A program made the position numbers and the translations under genes. DNA of 64,000 nucleotides, from positions 282,226 to 346,225 of the forward strand of contig NRSV01000040.1 of NCBI GenBank assembly GCA_002286855.1, written 5' to 3'. Under the pieces are notes generated by a model, which was not told the origin of the DNA, made no database searches, and worked only from the letters and a program-made list of their open reading frames with translations. The stretch is from Bipolaris cookei (lineage: Eukaryota; Ascomycota; Dothideomycetes; Pleosporales; Pleosporaceae). Position 1 is the stretch's first letter. Every line of letters starts with the position of its first letter. This document shows positions 25,001-36,087 of the stretch, piece after piece.

Positions 25001-25340
25001 CAAGGCCTGCGGCGGCCTTGAGCTTGCGGTCGATCTGGTCGGACGTGGCGAGGGCGAGCAGCTGCTGTCGTAATATAGCCTTGTTCTCATCTGTTATCAG
25101 GGCCTGTCCCTTCCAGCCATCGAGGTTGTCACTCCATCCCGCCAGGACGAGGTTCTTGAGATACAGTAGAGCAGCCTGGCGGATGTTGAGGGGCACGCTC
25201 TCATGGCAGGATATGCCAATCAGGCCCAGCGGGAGCTCCTGGTGGCCATAGAGCGAGAGCAGCTGCTGTTCGGCTTGTTTGCGCGTGTCCTCTTGGGCCG
25301 TCTGGGTTGCGGAAAGCAGCTGCACTAGTTGGTCCTCCAT
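22001..25340 (-). CDS. KAP114: Karyopherin beta, importin-9/Kap114 family
   Basis: Four exons (24531-25340, 22696-24476, 22508-22629, 22001-22371) give 1027 residues, the expected size. The start MEDQLVQLLSATQTAQEDTR opens the importin-beta N-terminal domain, with QAALLYLKNLVLAGWSD typical of it; the rest is HEAT-type helical repeats. An acidic loop (EEGSDDGDWEDEPNPF) near the C-terminus matches the acidic insertion of this family. It imports cargo such as TBP and histones H2A/H2B into the nucleus under Ran-GTP control (family knowledge). The last intron, 22372-22507 (136 bp), was placed so that RSRAKA joins NPDKYTIVPAP; an upstream acceptor that adds about 17 residues is also in frame. An ATG 15 codons upstream of 25340 is open but less likely as start. 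Confidence 0.9.
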
Positions 25341-26090
25341 GGTCAAGGTCAACGTGGGGCATGCGCGTACAGAGCTAGTCAGCACGTCTAGCGTTGCCCA
25401 ACTCGGTTGGCGAGAGGAACTGTTTGGCGGGTGACGCGTTTGTTGTTGGTGTTTGCTGGGCGACTGAACCGGAGGAAAAAGAACGCGCTCGGGGATGCGG
25501 GGCAGCTCCGTGAATCTGTGTGTAGCGGGGTGGCCAAGCGGCTGGTGTGGCGGGAGAGCAATGCCTTGACGCCTTCACCTCGAGAGCAAATTGGATGCAG
25601 CTGGATAGAGAAAATCACGGTGGAGCATATGGATGAGCGCTGGGTTGAGCGGTGGCGAGGTGGAAGACGACCAACGGCTTCACTTGCACTGGCTCACTGT
25701 GCAGAGGGTCCGTCATGACATCTCCGGGGCGAGTGGAAACCAGGCTTTTGATTTCTCCCTCTCCTTCTCCCTCACTTACCCAAGGCCGGGTATTACCTGC
25801 CACGCTGTTATCCCCAACAGTGCCAGGGACCCTCAACACGGCATTCACACGACAGTCGCGATACCGATCAGCCACTGCACTACCAGCCCTGCCCGCCTAT
25901 GCACGTCTATCGACGCCTATCGATAGCCTAGCGAGCTTGACACGCGACGAGACGCGTCTGCGTCATGCCCTCTGTCTACTATCCCCCCACTACAAGACTT
26001 ATGGGATAGACAAATCGAAACACCCGCTAGGTGCACAACGCCCTGTCGAGTGGTGGTTACACTGCCTGTCCTGTCGTATCCAAGCCCACC
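25341..26090. promoter_or_regulatory. Divergent promoter region, KAP114 / REV7
   Basis: 750 bp between two outward-reading starts. Short frames here are not convincing. It must carry both promoters and leaders. Confidence 0.6.
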
Positions 26091-26942
26091 ATGGCCCCAA
26101 CCTACCTCGACACCCTCAGCCACTTCACCACCTTCCTCACAGCCTACACGCATACGCTTCTCTACCTACGTACACTCTACCCGCGGGCCTCGTTTGTCCA
26201 ATCACGTTTCCATAACACCTCCGTCTACCAGTCGCGGCATCCGCTCGTCTGCGAATGGATAACTGACGCTATCGCCGCTGTGCGCGAGGAGCTCTTGAAC
26301 GGCAGCGTTGCCAAGATAGCTATTGTAGTTTTCAGCTATGAGAGCGATCAGAAAAGTGCGATGGGCAGTGCAAAAATAATGGAGCGATACATGTTTGATG
26401 TCAGTAGCTTCCCAGTTGTGGACAAGGCAGATCGCAACATGGAAATTGAGTGGCAAGGAACAACGCCTGACATATCTGACAATGAAGACAAGAGTGGCAT
26501 CTTGAAGCGAGGAAAGACAAAAGCATTGGATACGGATGTACATGTCAATCTCTCTGAGCAGTTTCGCGCAGCCCTGATTGCCCTTACCACACGCACATCC
26601 ACGCTTGCCCCTCTACCGCCCGACTGTTCCTTCAATGTTAGCATGGAGCTCAAAGATGAAGGTGACGTGGATCCGCCAATTGGACACCCACAGCCGTGGA
26701 TCCCAGTCCAACCCAGCTTGCAGAAGACGGGCAGAACGGCAACCATCCGAGACGAGTTTGACGAAGAAGAGTTTGAGAGTGGTAAGCGGATAGAAAAGGA
26801 AGGAGGATGTCTGGGTGGTGCAAAGGTAACGCCCATACGCAGTGTGCAATCAGGCGTCTTTAGATTCGAGACTTGGATAGAAGAGGCCAAGGCCAAGTTT
26901 CAGGCTGATAGCACAAAGACCAGCTTTGCAAGCTCAACATGA
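26091..26942 (+). CDS. REV7: HORMA-domain protein, Rev7/MAD2B (DNA polymerase zeta subunit)
   Basis: Single exon, 283 residues, starting MAPTYLDTLSHFTTFLTAYT. The N-terminal 160 residues fit a HORMA domain of Rev7: helix LLYLRTLYPRASFV, then YQSRHPLVCEWITDAI, the strand AKIAIVVFS and EKIMERYMFDV-like KIMERYMFDVSSFPVVD. Rev7 clamps the catalytic subunit Rev3 for translesion synthesis and takes part in break-repair choice (family knowledge). The C-terminal part is longer than in animals and has an Asp/Glu-rich stretch (DEFDEEEFESG) before a final helix. The frame opens upstream of 26091, but MAPTYL fits family starts better than the ATG at 26031. Confidence 0.88.
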   Translation: MAPTYLDTLSHFTTFLTAYTHTLLYLRTLYPRASFVQSRFHNTSVYQSRHPLVCEWITDAIAAVREELLNGSVAKIAIVVFSYESDQKSAMGSAKIMERYMFDVSSFPVVDKADRNMEIEWQGTTPDISDNEDKSGILKRGKTKALDTDVHVNLSEQFRAALIALTTRTSTLAPLPPDCSFNVSMELKDEGDVDPPIGHPQPWIPVQPSLQKTGRTATIRDEFDEEEFESGKRIEKEGGCLGGAKVTPIRSVQSGVFRFETWIEEAKAKFQADSTKTSFASST

Positions 26943-29900
26943 ATGGAATCATGATTTAATGCCAAGTTATTGTTTCACTATAACGTCTGTGAACATGATT
27001 TGTATGCGTGTCCCTTTCATAAACTTTTACGAGAACATAAACTAAAAAAACAGCATTACATAGATCATAAATTAAAAAACATAGACGATCTAAGCATACG
27101 TAAATGTTAAAAAATCGGGAGTTTTACATAAAAAAAATGTTGAATGAGCTCTGTAGCTAGCTAGTATAAGCGTGGACCAGGTGCAAACAGCAAGGTACGA
27201 AGCATGTGCATGATCCCGAACGTTCCGGAGAAAGCGTGGGGTGCTACAACTGTGTCATCTACCGCAGAAAGAATGGGTTCAATCGCGACCCGTCTGCTGA
27301 GAAAAGGCTTGCTTTCCGGAGAACAACACCAGTTCCAAAGGGTTGCCAAGTCTTGAAGTGTAACAGGAAGCTAATACCTTATGGAGAATTGGTCGATTTT
27401 TCCCCGAAATACTATACACATGGTAAACGTATGGTAATCCAATGTCTATCAACTGGAAGGTGGGTACCAAGGGTCTTTCAACACGACGAGATTCACCTTG
27501 GCAAGTACTATTGGGTGTGTGGTGATTGCGCAACCACGAAGATGGGTTGCAGCCACCACCTTAATAATAGGAAGAAACTTGCAAGCGATTCGGAAGTCCC
27601 GTCCCCCACTCGCCAGCAATAAGCTCACCCGAATCCCATACGAATGTCCTGGAACGGTATTGAGATCCGTGGTGAGTTAAGTGTTACCTCACGATCTATG
27701 TCCCTTCTTCTGCGGGTAGAATGCAGGCTTATAGCCGGCTCTGATGCTGACAAACCCGGTAACACATGTCACTACTAGATTTCTGCGAAAGCTGGCGACG
27801 TCTGTTACCACTTTCCAGAAGTCACTTACTAACCAGTAGATCCTGCGGTCTTTGCTCCGCGATAGCTGGACTCGAGCCGGGATCTAGCATACCGCTCGTA
27901 AAGTTCAGGCCATTGAGCAGTCGCCTTTGATGAGGGTCGGCATAAACGCCTCCCTCAGAAAGTAAAGAGTGAATGTCTCTGACATCCGCTCCTGAAGAAG
28001 TGGCTTAGATGTCACACCCCGCTGTAATCGACTTAAATGCCGTAACAGTGTTTTCTATCGAAGTTTTCGGCTTGCTGGTGTTTCGAGGGAGAGAATAGGA
28101 ATACCTGCGTATGGAGGGAATGCCTGTTGAATGACCTTATGACAAGTCCTAGCATCGGAGGTTGTACACTATGCGACGTGTGGCAACGAAGCAACAACGA
28201 CGGCTGACCAATAGCTTTCGGCTGGTCGAGGGAAGGTCAGTCTATATCCGAAAATGGAGGAATTATTCCTGTCTGTAATTCCATGACTCTTGCTTCACGG
28301 CCCGCGAGCTGTTGCTTTCGTAAACCTTTAATTTCATTAACGAGGTTATATAGAACCTTATGCCTCCGATCTTATCCAAGCTAATATGATATCAGAAACT
28401 AGCTCCTCGTGCCTTACAAATATATACTATATGTATGTGCGTGTGTAGCGCTAGTAGGAAATAATCTGTTTTTTTCTTTTTTGTCTCTATAAGCTTATCA
28501 CTAAAGTAAAATATTTATAAGAACAGCAACTTACGGACTATACAACAAGACTTGGTATTAAGCGACCTAACTGAATCTCTACGAAGGCAGTGAAGCATGA
28601 CAGTCTTATGCATGCTTTTAGTGCTGTCTAAGCTAAAGATGAGTATATCGCTCGAACGGTACCGCAGCGATTAACCCTGCACGAGTAAACCTTATTTCCT
28701 CTATACTAAGACTCGTGGTATAATACCATCTACACCCGTTCAATGTCAGTCACAAGGCACAGCCTAAAGCGGATAGCAACCAAGGCACAATACGCGTACT
28801 ATACAAAGAAACCCCGATACCACAACCAAGCACCTAGAACGGCCCATGGCCAAAGTCTTATATAGTCCCTGACTGCAGATAGACTCTAATGGAACAATAA
28901 TAATGTCAGTCACAAACCCTCACTAACTTTTCCGCCACTATCTTATTAATCAGTTGATCGCTCGATTGATGTAGTTTGGCATCTATGAAAGATCTCTTAG
29001 GGAGCATTTAGACGAGCGGAGTAATTTGTGCACCCGCCGAACACCTACTCTGCGTACCCATCACTCTTATCACTTCGCTCTGATGTATAATTGCGAGATA
29101 CCAACTCTACGCCTACACCCTTATATACCTAGAAATGCGCATGAAAAGATATGTCAATACCACTAGTAAAATCTTGAGCTTTTTTTAAGTTTTTACTAGC
29201 TATGTACAGCGCACGAAGAGGGTGTAAAGGTGTCGTTTTCCACCCATGTTGCAGTGCCGAGCTAGGTTTAGCATATCGATAACATCACGTGAGTCCTCCT
29301 GGCATATCTTATCTCTAGTAGGAGATGGTATAGTTAGTGAGATGTCTTTCTCTGAACCCTTATTTGTCTAACACAGCCTTCGAGCCGCGAACTTGAAGGC
29401 TCTGATAGCCAGAAGGATTACGTAGCAGCTTGCGTATAGTACCCCCTATTGCGCAATATTATACTGGACGGCAGCAAATTCCAATCACGCGATCTAAACG
29501 CCTCGCCCTGCTTATTACCTTCTCACTTATACTCAATTTGAAAGAACAACTATGATCGAAAAGTCTAGATAGCCTTATATTGCTTAAGAGTAGCACTGTC
29601 GGGGTAGAATGCTTTGAAAACCTGCACGCTGAGCTTCGGTAGAGTTGAGAAGTGAGAAATGGTGTTGCAGTCCTTGCGCTCAGTCTTTGCCAACCATGGT
29701 TACCAAGGTCACTAACCATGTCTTGTGTGCCAACAAATATGCACACGGCCTACGCTGCTTTCGAATACTATCATATTTTTTTGCTCCGTGCTCAACTCGA
29801 GGAAAAAATCTGCACATTGCAGGCAACGTAACTAGTGGGTCAAACCATCAGGAATACCCACTGTACTCAGCCTACGGTACACATTATCGGCGGCATAAAT

Positions 29901-30773
29901 GAGCAAGGTAAGGTATGCACATAGTTGCCTGGTGTTGTGCTATCTAGAGAGTTGTCATAGGACAAGTTGGGCAGACAAGAGAACTTCATACTAAGTGAAT
30001 GCCGAGTTGCAGTGCGCATGTGTACCTAAGTTCCATGAACCGGAGTCTTGTGTCAATACTATATCATGTATATGGGCAATCTACAGCATATTGGAGCAGG
30101 ATAGGCTCGAGCGTATTATCGGCGCGGGCATCATCATATGCAGCAATATGGGCAGAGGAACCACGGCAAAGGCCGGCGAAACTGCGGGTCTGGCGAAAAT
30201 TTGCCAACAGAGATTTCACGTGCACGGGACTTGGCGGGTCATAGTCACGTGAGCTTGCCGCGCACGAGCCATGTACTGACGGTTAAATACAGCGTCTCTC
30301 CGCCCCCTCCTGTTTTTTTTCATTATAGACCATGCAAGTTTTCCCCTCCCCCCCTACATTTAATAGCTTTGCTAACGACAATACAGACTTCATAGAATCA
30401 TTTCTAATAGTATGCTTCTCTCTCTGAGTTACTCTAAGTAGCCACAGAATCTCCAACCTGGTTGATGACTGAGAGCCTCGATGTCCCGGAGTGAGGCCTT
30501 ATTTACGATTTGCTTCGGCAAGCGTGGCGATGATCTTCAGCTGACTGGTTGTGTACTTCGGTCACACCGGAAAGCGGGACGTTGATGGCAATCTGACAGG
30601 CTTTTGTTTTTTCATTGGTGTTTCTGGCTAGTCCAGTTCATTGAGGAAGGAACGAAACAAATGGCGATGGAATGCAAATGTAAATTAACACGTGGAGAGA
30701 TTATCATATAGCTCTGTGAACAATGTCTGCTCGCTGTGCTTGCGCATTCAGTCTATGTTGCGACGTGCATGGT
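26943..30773. other. 3.8-kb gene-poor, partly AT-rich region
   Basis: Starts with an A-rich tract behind REV7. From about 27.7 to 29.5 kb all frames are broken by frequent stops and TA steps are common, as in decayed repeats. A short stretch near 27.83-27.90 kb reads SLLRDSWTRAGI in one frame, loosely like the tail of DDE transposases, too little to classify. A 14-bp direct repeat occurs at 28742-28755 and 28902-28915. The only frame of note is 27206-27622. The last part should include the LYC1 3' side. Confidence 0.4.
27206..27622 (+). CDS. Hypothetical Cys-containing protein, doubtful
   Basis: An uninterrupted frame of 138 residues, noticeable because the neighbourhood is full of stops. 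It contains paired cysteines (CYNC, later VCGDC plus a C near CSHH) and a stretch KLIPYGELVDFSPKYYTHGKR that reads like real protein. There is no signal peptide, no recognised domain, and no clear splice partner. It may be a lone small gene, an exon of a lost gene, or a chance frame. I do not recognise it. Confidence 0.3.
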   Translation: MHDPERSGESVGCYNCVIYRRKNGFNRDPSAEKRLAFRRTTPVPKGCQVLKCNRKLIPYGELVDFSPKYYTHGKRMVIQCLSTGRWVPRVFQHDEIHLGKYYWVCGDCATTKMGCSHHLNNRKKLASDSEVPSPTRQQ

Positions 30774-32026
30774 TCAGCACCACGCGTATTTCTGGTTGGC
30801 TATCCAGTCGATCTTACTCGCTACCGGGCCTTCGTGCTCTGGAAACCACTTGAGGCTCGGGATACTATCGACGTCCCTGTGAACGACATTGGCACTTGGA
30901 TGCAATCTCCTCGCAGCTGCAAGCGCGGTGGGTGAAGGCGCCCACATCTCTACTTTCTCCATCTTCCACTCCTCTGCTTCTCGCTGCGCCATGGCCAGCA
31001 AGGCCGCAATGGCATCTTCGTGGCTATGATCTTGAACTGTACCGTTGGCATGGCTCGACGAGCCCTCCCAATTACCATCCTCAATCACCAATCGCAGAAT
31101 GTATAGCGTGTTACCCTTTGTCTCTGCCGGGTCCTGATTATACCACATGCGCGTCCAGTAGCACCATACGCGCTTGCCCTTTTCCGTGCCCACAATGGCG
31201 CCCTTGATCTGAGGTACCTTGCTATGAAGCTCACCCCCCACAAAATCTTCGCGCGCTTGGTGCCAGCGGATCGTCTCGATGTTGGGGATCAGAGCGACGG
31301 CCGTGTTGCTTCCTTTTGGCCGTGACTCTAGGTTTCGGCGGACAAGAGTCACGTCAGTCTCGCACAGGTCTTGCAGATCTTCTGTGTAGAGCGGTCGCGC
31401 TGTAGGCAGGCTACTGGTGTCTTGGCTAACGGTACCGGGAATGGAGACGTGCGATGATGAGAAGGGCTCCCAGCCAAAGGTATTGTAGAATTTCTATTAT
31501 CATTAGCTACTAACAAGTTCGCATAGCAACAAGTACTCACCTTTCCGATATCCGAATATAGTACCGAGAACAAACACTCTGTGCCATTTTCTGTCTGATA
31601 TGTTTTCAATATCTCACCCAGCTCTCTCATCAGCCTCTGTGCATAACCACGCTTTCGCAGGTGGTTGGCGCAGAACACGCTTCCGACGCCGTGACAGATG
31701 ACTTCCTTGAGCGTGCCGTCTTGCCATACGAACGCCTTCTTTCGGTATGTTTCACAACTCGCCAGCGGTAGCCTGGTCCCCGACTGTGGATCTAGCGGAT
31801 TGTTGGGCAATGAAGTGTCGACTAGGATCCAGTACGAGATGCCACCATCACGGGTCATTTCAGTTTCCGCGAGGACGTCTTCACGGCGAAGATAGGCTGG
31901 TAGCTTAAGAGCACCGCGCCATTCTTCAGCATTGAGCTTGAATTGGATTAACTTCTCTGCATTAGTAGGGTGGACGAGTGCCAGTGAGGGGGAGTCGCTT
32001 TTGGGGAGGTTATCGGTGATGGCCAT
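30774..32026 (-). CDS. LYC1: GNAT acetyltransferase, L-lysine N6-acetyltransferase (LYC1 type)
   Basis: Two exons, 31541-32026 and 30774-31493, give 401 residues. The 47-bp intron (31494-31540) has GTGAGT and GATAATAG and joins LYSDIGK to KFYNTFGWEPF. The N-terminus MAITDNLPKSDSPSLALVHP is typical of this fungal family. The acetyl-CoA site lies around VGSVFCANHLRKRGYAQRLM (the V...RxxGxAxxL pattern of GNAT motif A), followed by SDIGKxFYxxFGW, another GNAT hallmark. Family members such as Yarrowia Lyc1 acetylate free lysine at the epsilon nitrogen as the first step of lysine catabolism; activity here is inferred. It diverges from the RBR gene. Confidence 0.87.
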
Positions 32027-33359
32027 GGTTGCTATCCTTTTTGCAGAAGGACCGAGTTACGACATGGTATTGTTCTTTATAACCATGTCTCGTCCAGTTT
32101 CCGGTGACTACTTGTCAAATTGTCGTAGGGCGTCGTAGGCATGCATTCGGCCCAGTTCCCATGCACGCTCGAAGCAGGGACGATACCGTACGGAGTAAAC
32201 AGTGGGCCCCCGGGTGCGACAGATTGGCTATGTCGGTATCAAATGACGGAGTGCTAAGCAGGAAAAGGAACTCGTTGTTAGTGGGTCTCTGTTTAGTCCA
32301 GAACACCCCGCGTCGCTGTGGCTTCATTCCGCCTTGATCTCCGTGCAAACTTATAGCCAACCCCAGATTCCCACAAAGACACTCAGATAGGTACGTGACG
32401 TTGGGCGGCCCGTTGTATGCCGTGGCAAAGCGAGTTCGGATGCCACTGCTTACCATGGGTCATGTGCAGCCGTCCGATTCGCGAGTAGCCTCAGATCTTG
32501 CATGAAGCCGGTCGCCTGCCCACTGAAAGTCGCGGGCTAGTGTCTGCACTTATTGTTCATTCATTACGATCATGGCCATGACTGATAGTCACGAACATTG
32601 CTTCTTATCGGTCCAGTACAACGCGAGGGCAGGCTTGTGACGACGCCCTGTCATTAGCGGCAGTTCAGTCTTGTTAGCCTACGGTGCCAGCCTCAGACCA
32701 ACTGCGCCATCACCAGGGCAAAACCACAGTCTTTTGACCATCACAGTTGTATCATTTCTCAAAGTCAATACGCTCTGTTTGTTCCGCTGAATGCTGCCTG
32801 TGCTGTAACAGTCGTGCATTCAAGTGTGCTGTCGTGGCACGTAGCTGTTGCTTCAACTCACCTTTCGGTGGTACCATTGCCCGCTCCGCTGTCCCTTCCG
32901 TGATAGCCCCTCTAATCTCAGGCCAGCTTACATCTAGAATGTTCGCACCACTGCACACTGCATCTCAACCCGAATCTTGCGCTCGCTCTCTTCGGTTCTT
33001 TTTTCCTTCACATTCACTGCGCATTGACTGTGGAAGACGCTGAGGGTCGGTAAGGTGCCTGACGAAGGTGCCTGACGAGGCTGCCTCCAAGTGAAGTTGA
33101 ACTGGTCTTGTTCACGTAAACACTACGCAAATATGCCCCTCGCGGCCCTTTCACTTCACCAGACCACGTAAATAATTACACATTAATATCTATCACTTTA
33201 TCCTTTGCTGAGACCCTACACACGGATTCGCTGTCGCTGTCGCTGAGCACTGCTCTGGTAACTACATATTGCGAACTCAACCTTTAGAATCACCACCACA
33301 TTACTCGATCTCTCCTATATGCGGAAAAAACCAGAATCCCTTGAGATTTTGAGATTTCA
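32027..33359. promoter_or_regulatory. Divergent intergenic region, LYC1 / RBR ligase
   Basis: 1.3 kb between two outward starts. It carries both promoters and a tRNA-like relic near 32.65-32.72 kb. A direct repeat GGTGCCTGACGA occurs twice at about 33053-33075. No coding region is supported. Confidence 0.5.
32645..32719 (-). pseudogene. tRNA-like relic
   Basis: On the minus strand a 75-nt segment begins GCCCTGG and ends CAGGGC, so six acceptor-stem pairs can form at exactly tRNA length. It contains a perfect A-box-like TGGCGCAGTTGG. The T-arm GGTTCGAxTCC (B box) is absent and the anticodon arm is unclear, so I do not call it functional. Chance or a decayed tRNA are both possible. Confidence 0.3.
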
Positions 33360-36087
33360 ATGGCTCCATCTGGGTTTCGTGTGAGTCGAGATATTGTCGT
33401 CCTCTCTGATAGTGACACTGAAAATGAGGGCCACGCAGGGCAGGAGTCGGAGGATCTCGTTGCAAGATCGGCAGCAGGGCCTGCGCAGAACAACCCACAC
33501 ATTAATGGGGATATTGCAGAACCCCATAGAGGCGTACAAGTCATTGATCCCGAGATGATCGACTTGACAGCCATCCCAGATATTGATGTTCCGTCGTCAA
33601 ATCCCGTTGGGTCACAGGGCAATGTACCGCAGCCAGACGGCCAAGCTTCTGACCAGAATGCACATAGCTGTATGCTTACCGAGACTGCCTGCTTACAGAT
33701 GATTCTCAGCGTATTGCTGGACATCTCGGTTGAGTATTTGCTCAAGCTCATCAAGGAAAAGACAACAGACGCCACGCGAACAATAGCCCGATGCGAGCAT
33801 CTCATCGCCGAGCTGCTAGAAGGCGAACCATACCCAAAAGAAGCAAACGAAAAGAAGAGAAAGCGAGAAGACGAGGCCGAGCATGAGTTGAGCGGCTATG
33901 AAAAGGACGAGCGTGACCCACAGGTTTATGGATATGAGCACGACGCGTAAGTACCCATTCACAGCCGCTGTAGCGCAAGTAGTATGCATGCCTACGTGTA
34001 AAATATGATTCAAGAAGAGCGACGTTGCTTCTAGACAGAACTTCAAGTGCGCTTCTTGTAGCAATACATGGAATCATGAAACGCTCACTGTGGACACTGC
34101 ACTCTAGCCGTGGAACAACAAGACTGGCACCTTGAAGAAAAGAAGCAGTGCTTTGATAGTGCAATGCTACTTTCTTGCTTCGTCATACTGACAACACACT
34201 CTGCAGCATAGATCTCCTCAAGGATGAATTTCCCAACGTACCTGTACGACATATAACGAACGTTTTGCAAGACCAAAAGACGCTCTACAAAGCTTACTGT
34301 GTTATCGAGAAACAAGTGCGCGACTACGGGTTCATTGCTGGACCATTTACTGAAATCACCAAATCCCACAACAAGCGCAGCACTGAGTTTCTGTTGATTG
34401 AGAGGGGCAGTCAACTACCCAAGGAACTACACGCAGCAAAGAAGAAGATTGAGTTTGAAGCTGGTGAGTGCTTTTTACAAAACCAACTAACAAGTAGATC
34501 ATGCCTAGGAGTAACGTCACAAATGTTCAGTTCCTAGTATGGTGTTCATGACCATATCCTCTGGCTAACAACTGCCAGCAAAACGCCGCAAAATACAAGA
34601 AGCAGAACAGGCGGAAGAAGCCAACTTACTCGACGCACGAATGAACAATCTGATGGGCGAGTGTGCATGCTGTTTCGACGATGTGCCTCTGAACCGCATG
34701 ATCGGCTCCAGTAGCGACATGGTGCACTTTTATTGCAAAAACTGCGTATGCCGACAAATCGAGACGCAAATGGGACAGTCACGCTGCAGGCCCAAATGCT
34801 TCGGGGTCGATGACTGAGACGGGACTTTCTCACGCAGACAACTACAAGATGTGTTGAGCGAGAAAACGTTTGAACGATTAGAGCATATGCAGCAGATGGA
34901 GGACCTGAAAGCAGCTGGTTTAGACTTTCTTTCTGAATGTCCGTTCTGCGATTTCAAAATGGAATGTCCGCCTGTCGAAGTCGACAAGGAGTTTCGTTGT
35001 CAAAACACCAAATGTGGAAAGACAAGCTGCTGCCTCTGCCAAAAGGAATCCCATATCCCAATAACTTGCGACGAGTTCAAGAAAGACGGTCAGATTACGC
35101 TAAGACACAGAGTTGAAGAAGCCATGTCGGCAGCCTTGATACGTCATTGCAACAAGTGCAAACATCCGTTTATCAAGGAACAAGGCTGCAACAAGATGGC
35201 GTGCACGCATTGTAGGAATTTGCAGTGGTGAGTTGAAGCTCTAGATTTTCAACAAGAAACGTACTGACACTGACTCAGTTACGTCTGCTCTCAAAATGTG
35301 ACTGACTATAGACACTTTGGTGATGGCCAGGCAGGCAAGTGTCCTCTACATGAAAATGTCGAAGAGCGTCATGAACAGGAAGTCAAGAGAGCAGCTGACG
35401 AAGCTATGGCCAAAGTCCGAGCTGAAAATCCAGGCTTTTCAGACGCAGATCTTATGGTCAAGGTATCCGATCAGGTCAAGCAAGCAGAGGAGACACGCAG
35501 AGGTCGAGTGCGAGCCAAGGCACACGCATTTCCTTATCATATGGTTGGTGACCAGTTCCACCGTGTTCCGTATGCTGGTCAAGGAGGTGCACCGCGACCT
35601 CTGGTTCTAGCCCAACAAGTACCTCTACCACGGCCAGCACCTCAGTACGTACATCCCTGCCCGCCCGTTTTTCATGCTCTTGTTCTTGGTCAGCTGGAAC
35701 AGCCAATTCCATATCCACTCATGATTCCTATTCAACCCATGAACTACTACGGTGCTGTTCCACCGCGGCGACCATATGAGTATCAGTTCCACCATCCTTT
35801 AAAAGCACCGTGTCGGCGCTGTCATCTGAATCATCACCCTGACCATCATTGTTAGACCTCAAGCTTACGCTGCCCTTCGCAACTTGTTACCTGATCGTTT
35901 CATTCGGGATGCGGTTGGACATGTCCAACCAGCGTACGATGCAGCTTGTTCGCAGCCAAATATAGATGAGCTTCGTCGGGTGACGGAATTAGCGCGGCGG
36001 GCGCATGCGGTCGAGTTAAACAATCTCGTGGCGCAGTTGGCGGAGAGGCGCCGCAGAGCAGCTCTTGAAGGAAATGCTAGAAGATAG
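33360..36087 (+). pseudogene. RBR E3 ubiquitin ligase (RNF216/TRIAD3-like) with in-frame stop
   Basis: Exons 33360-33946, 34207-34463, 34579-35227, 35279-35809 and 35856-36087 join in frame to 752 codons with one TGA at 34815-34817 (codon 361). The order is an acidic N-terminus with a SUMO-interaction-like DIVVLSDSD, a helical part (LLKDEFPNVPVRHITNVL), RING1 starting CACCFDDVP, an in-between-RING part (FRCQNTKCGKTSCCLCQ), RING2 (RHCNKCKHPF, GCNKMACTHC, WCYVC) holding the candidate catalytic Cys in GCNKMAC, then a Pro/His-rich tail. The stop lies between RING1 and the IBR; both sides are well preserved, and the relatives I know have a Cys about there. Without readthrough the ligase core is lost. 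A 32-bp intron around the stop is too short. Either a recent nonsense mutation or a base error. The first intron (260 bp) is long and may hide an exon. Confidence 0.82.

Noticed and set aside
34807..34838. Mini-intron that would remove the TGA in the RBR gene
   Set aside because: It would be only 32 bp with a poor GTCGAT donor, and the sequence it removes reads as conserved protein.
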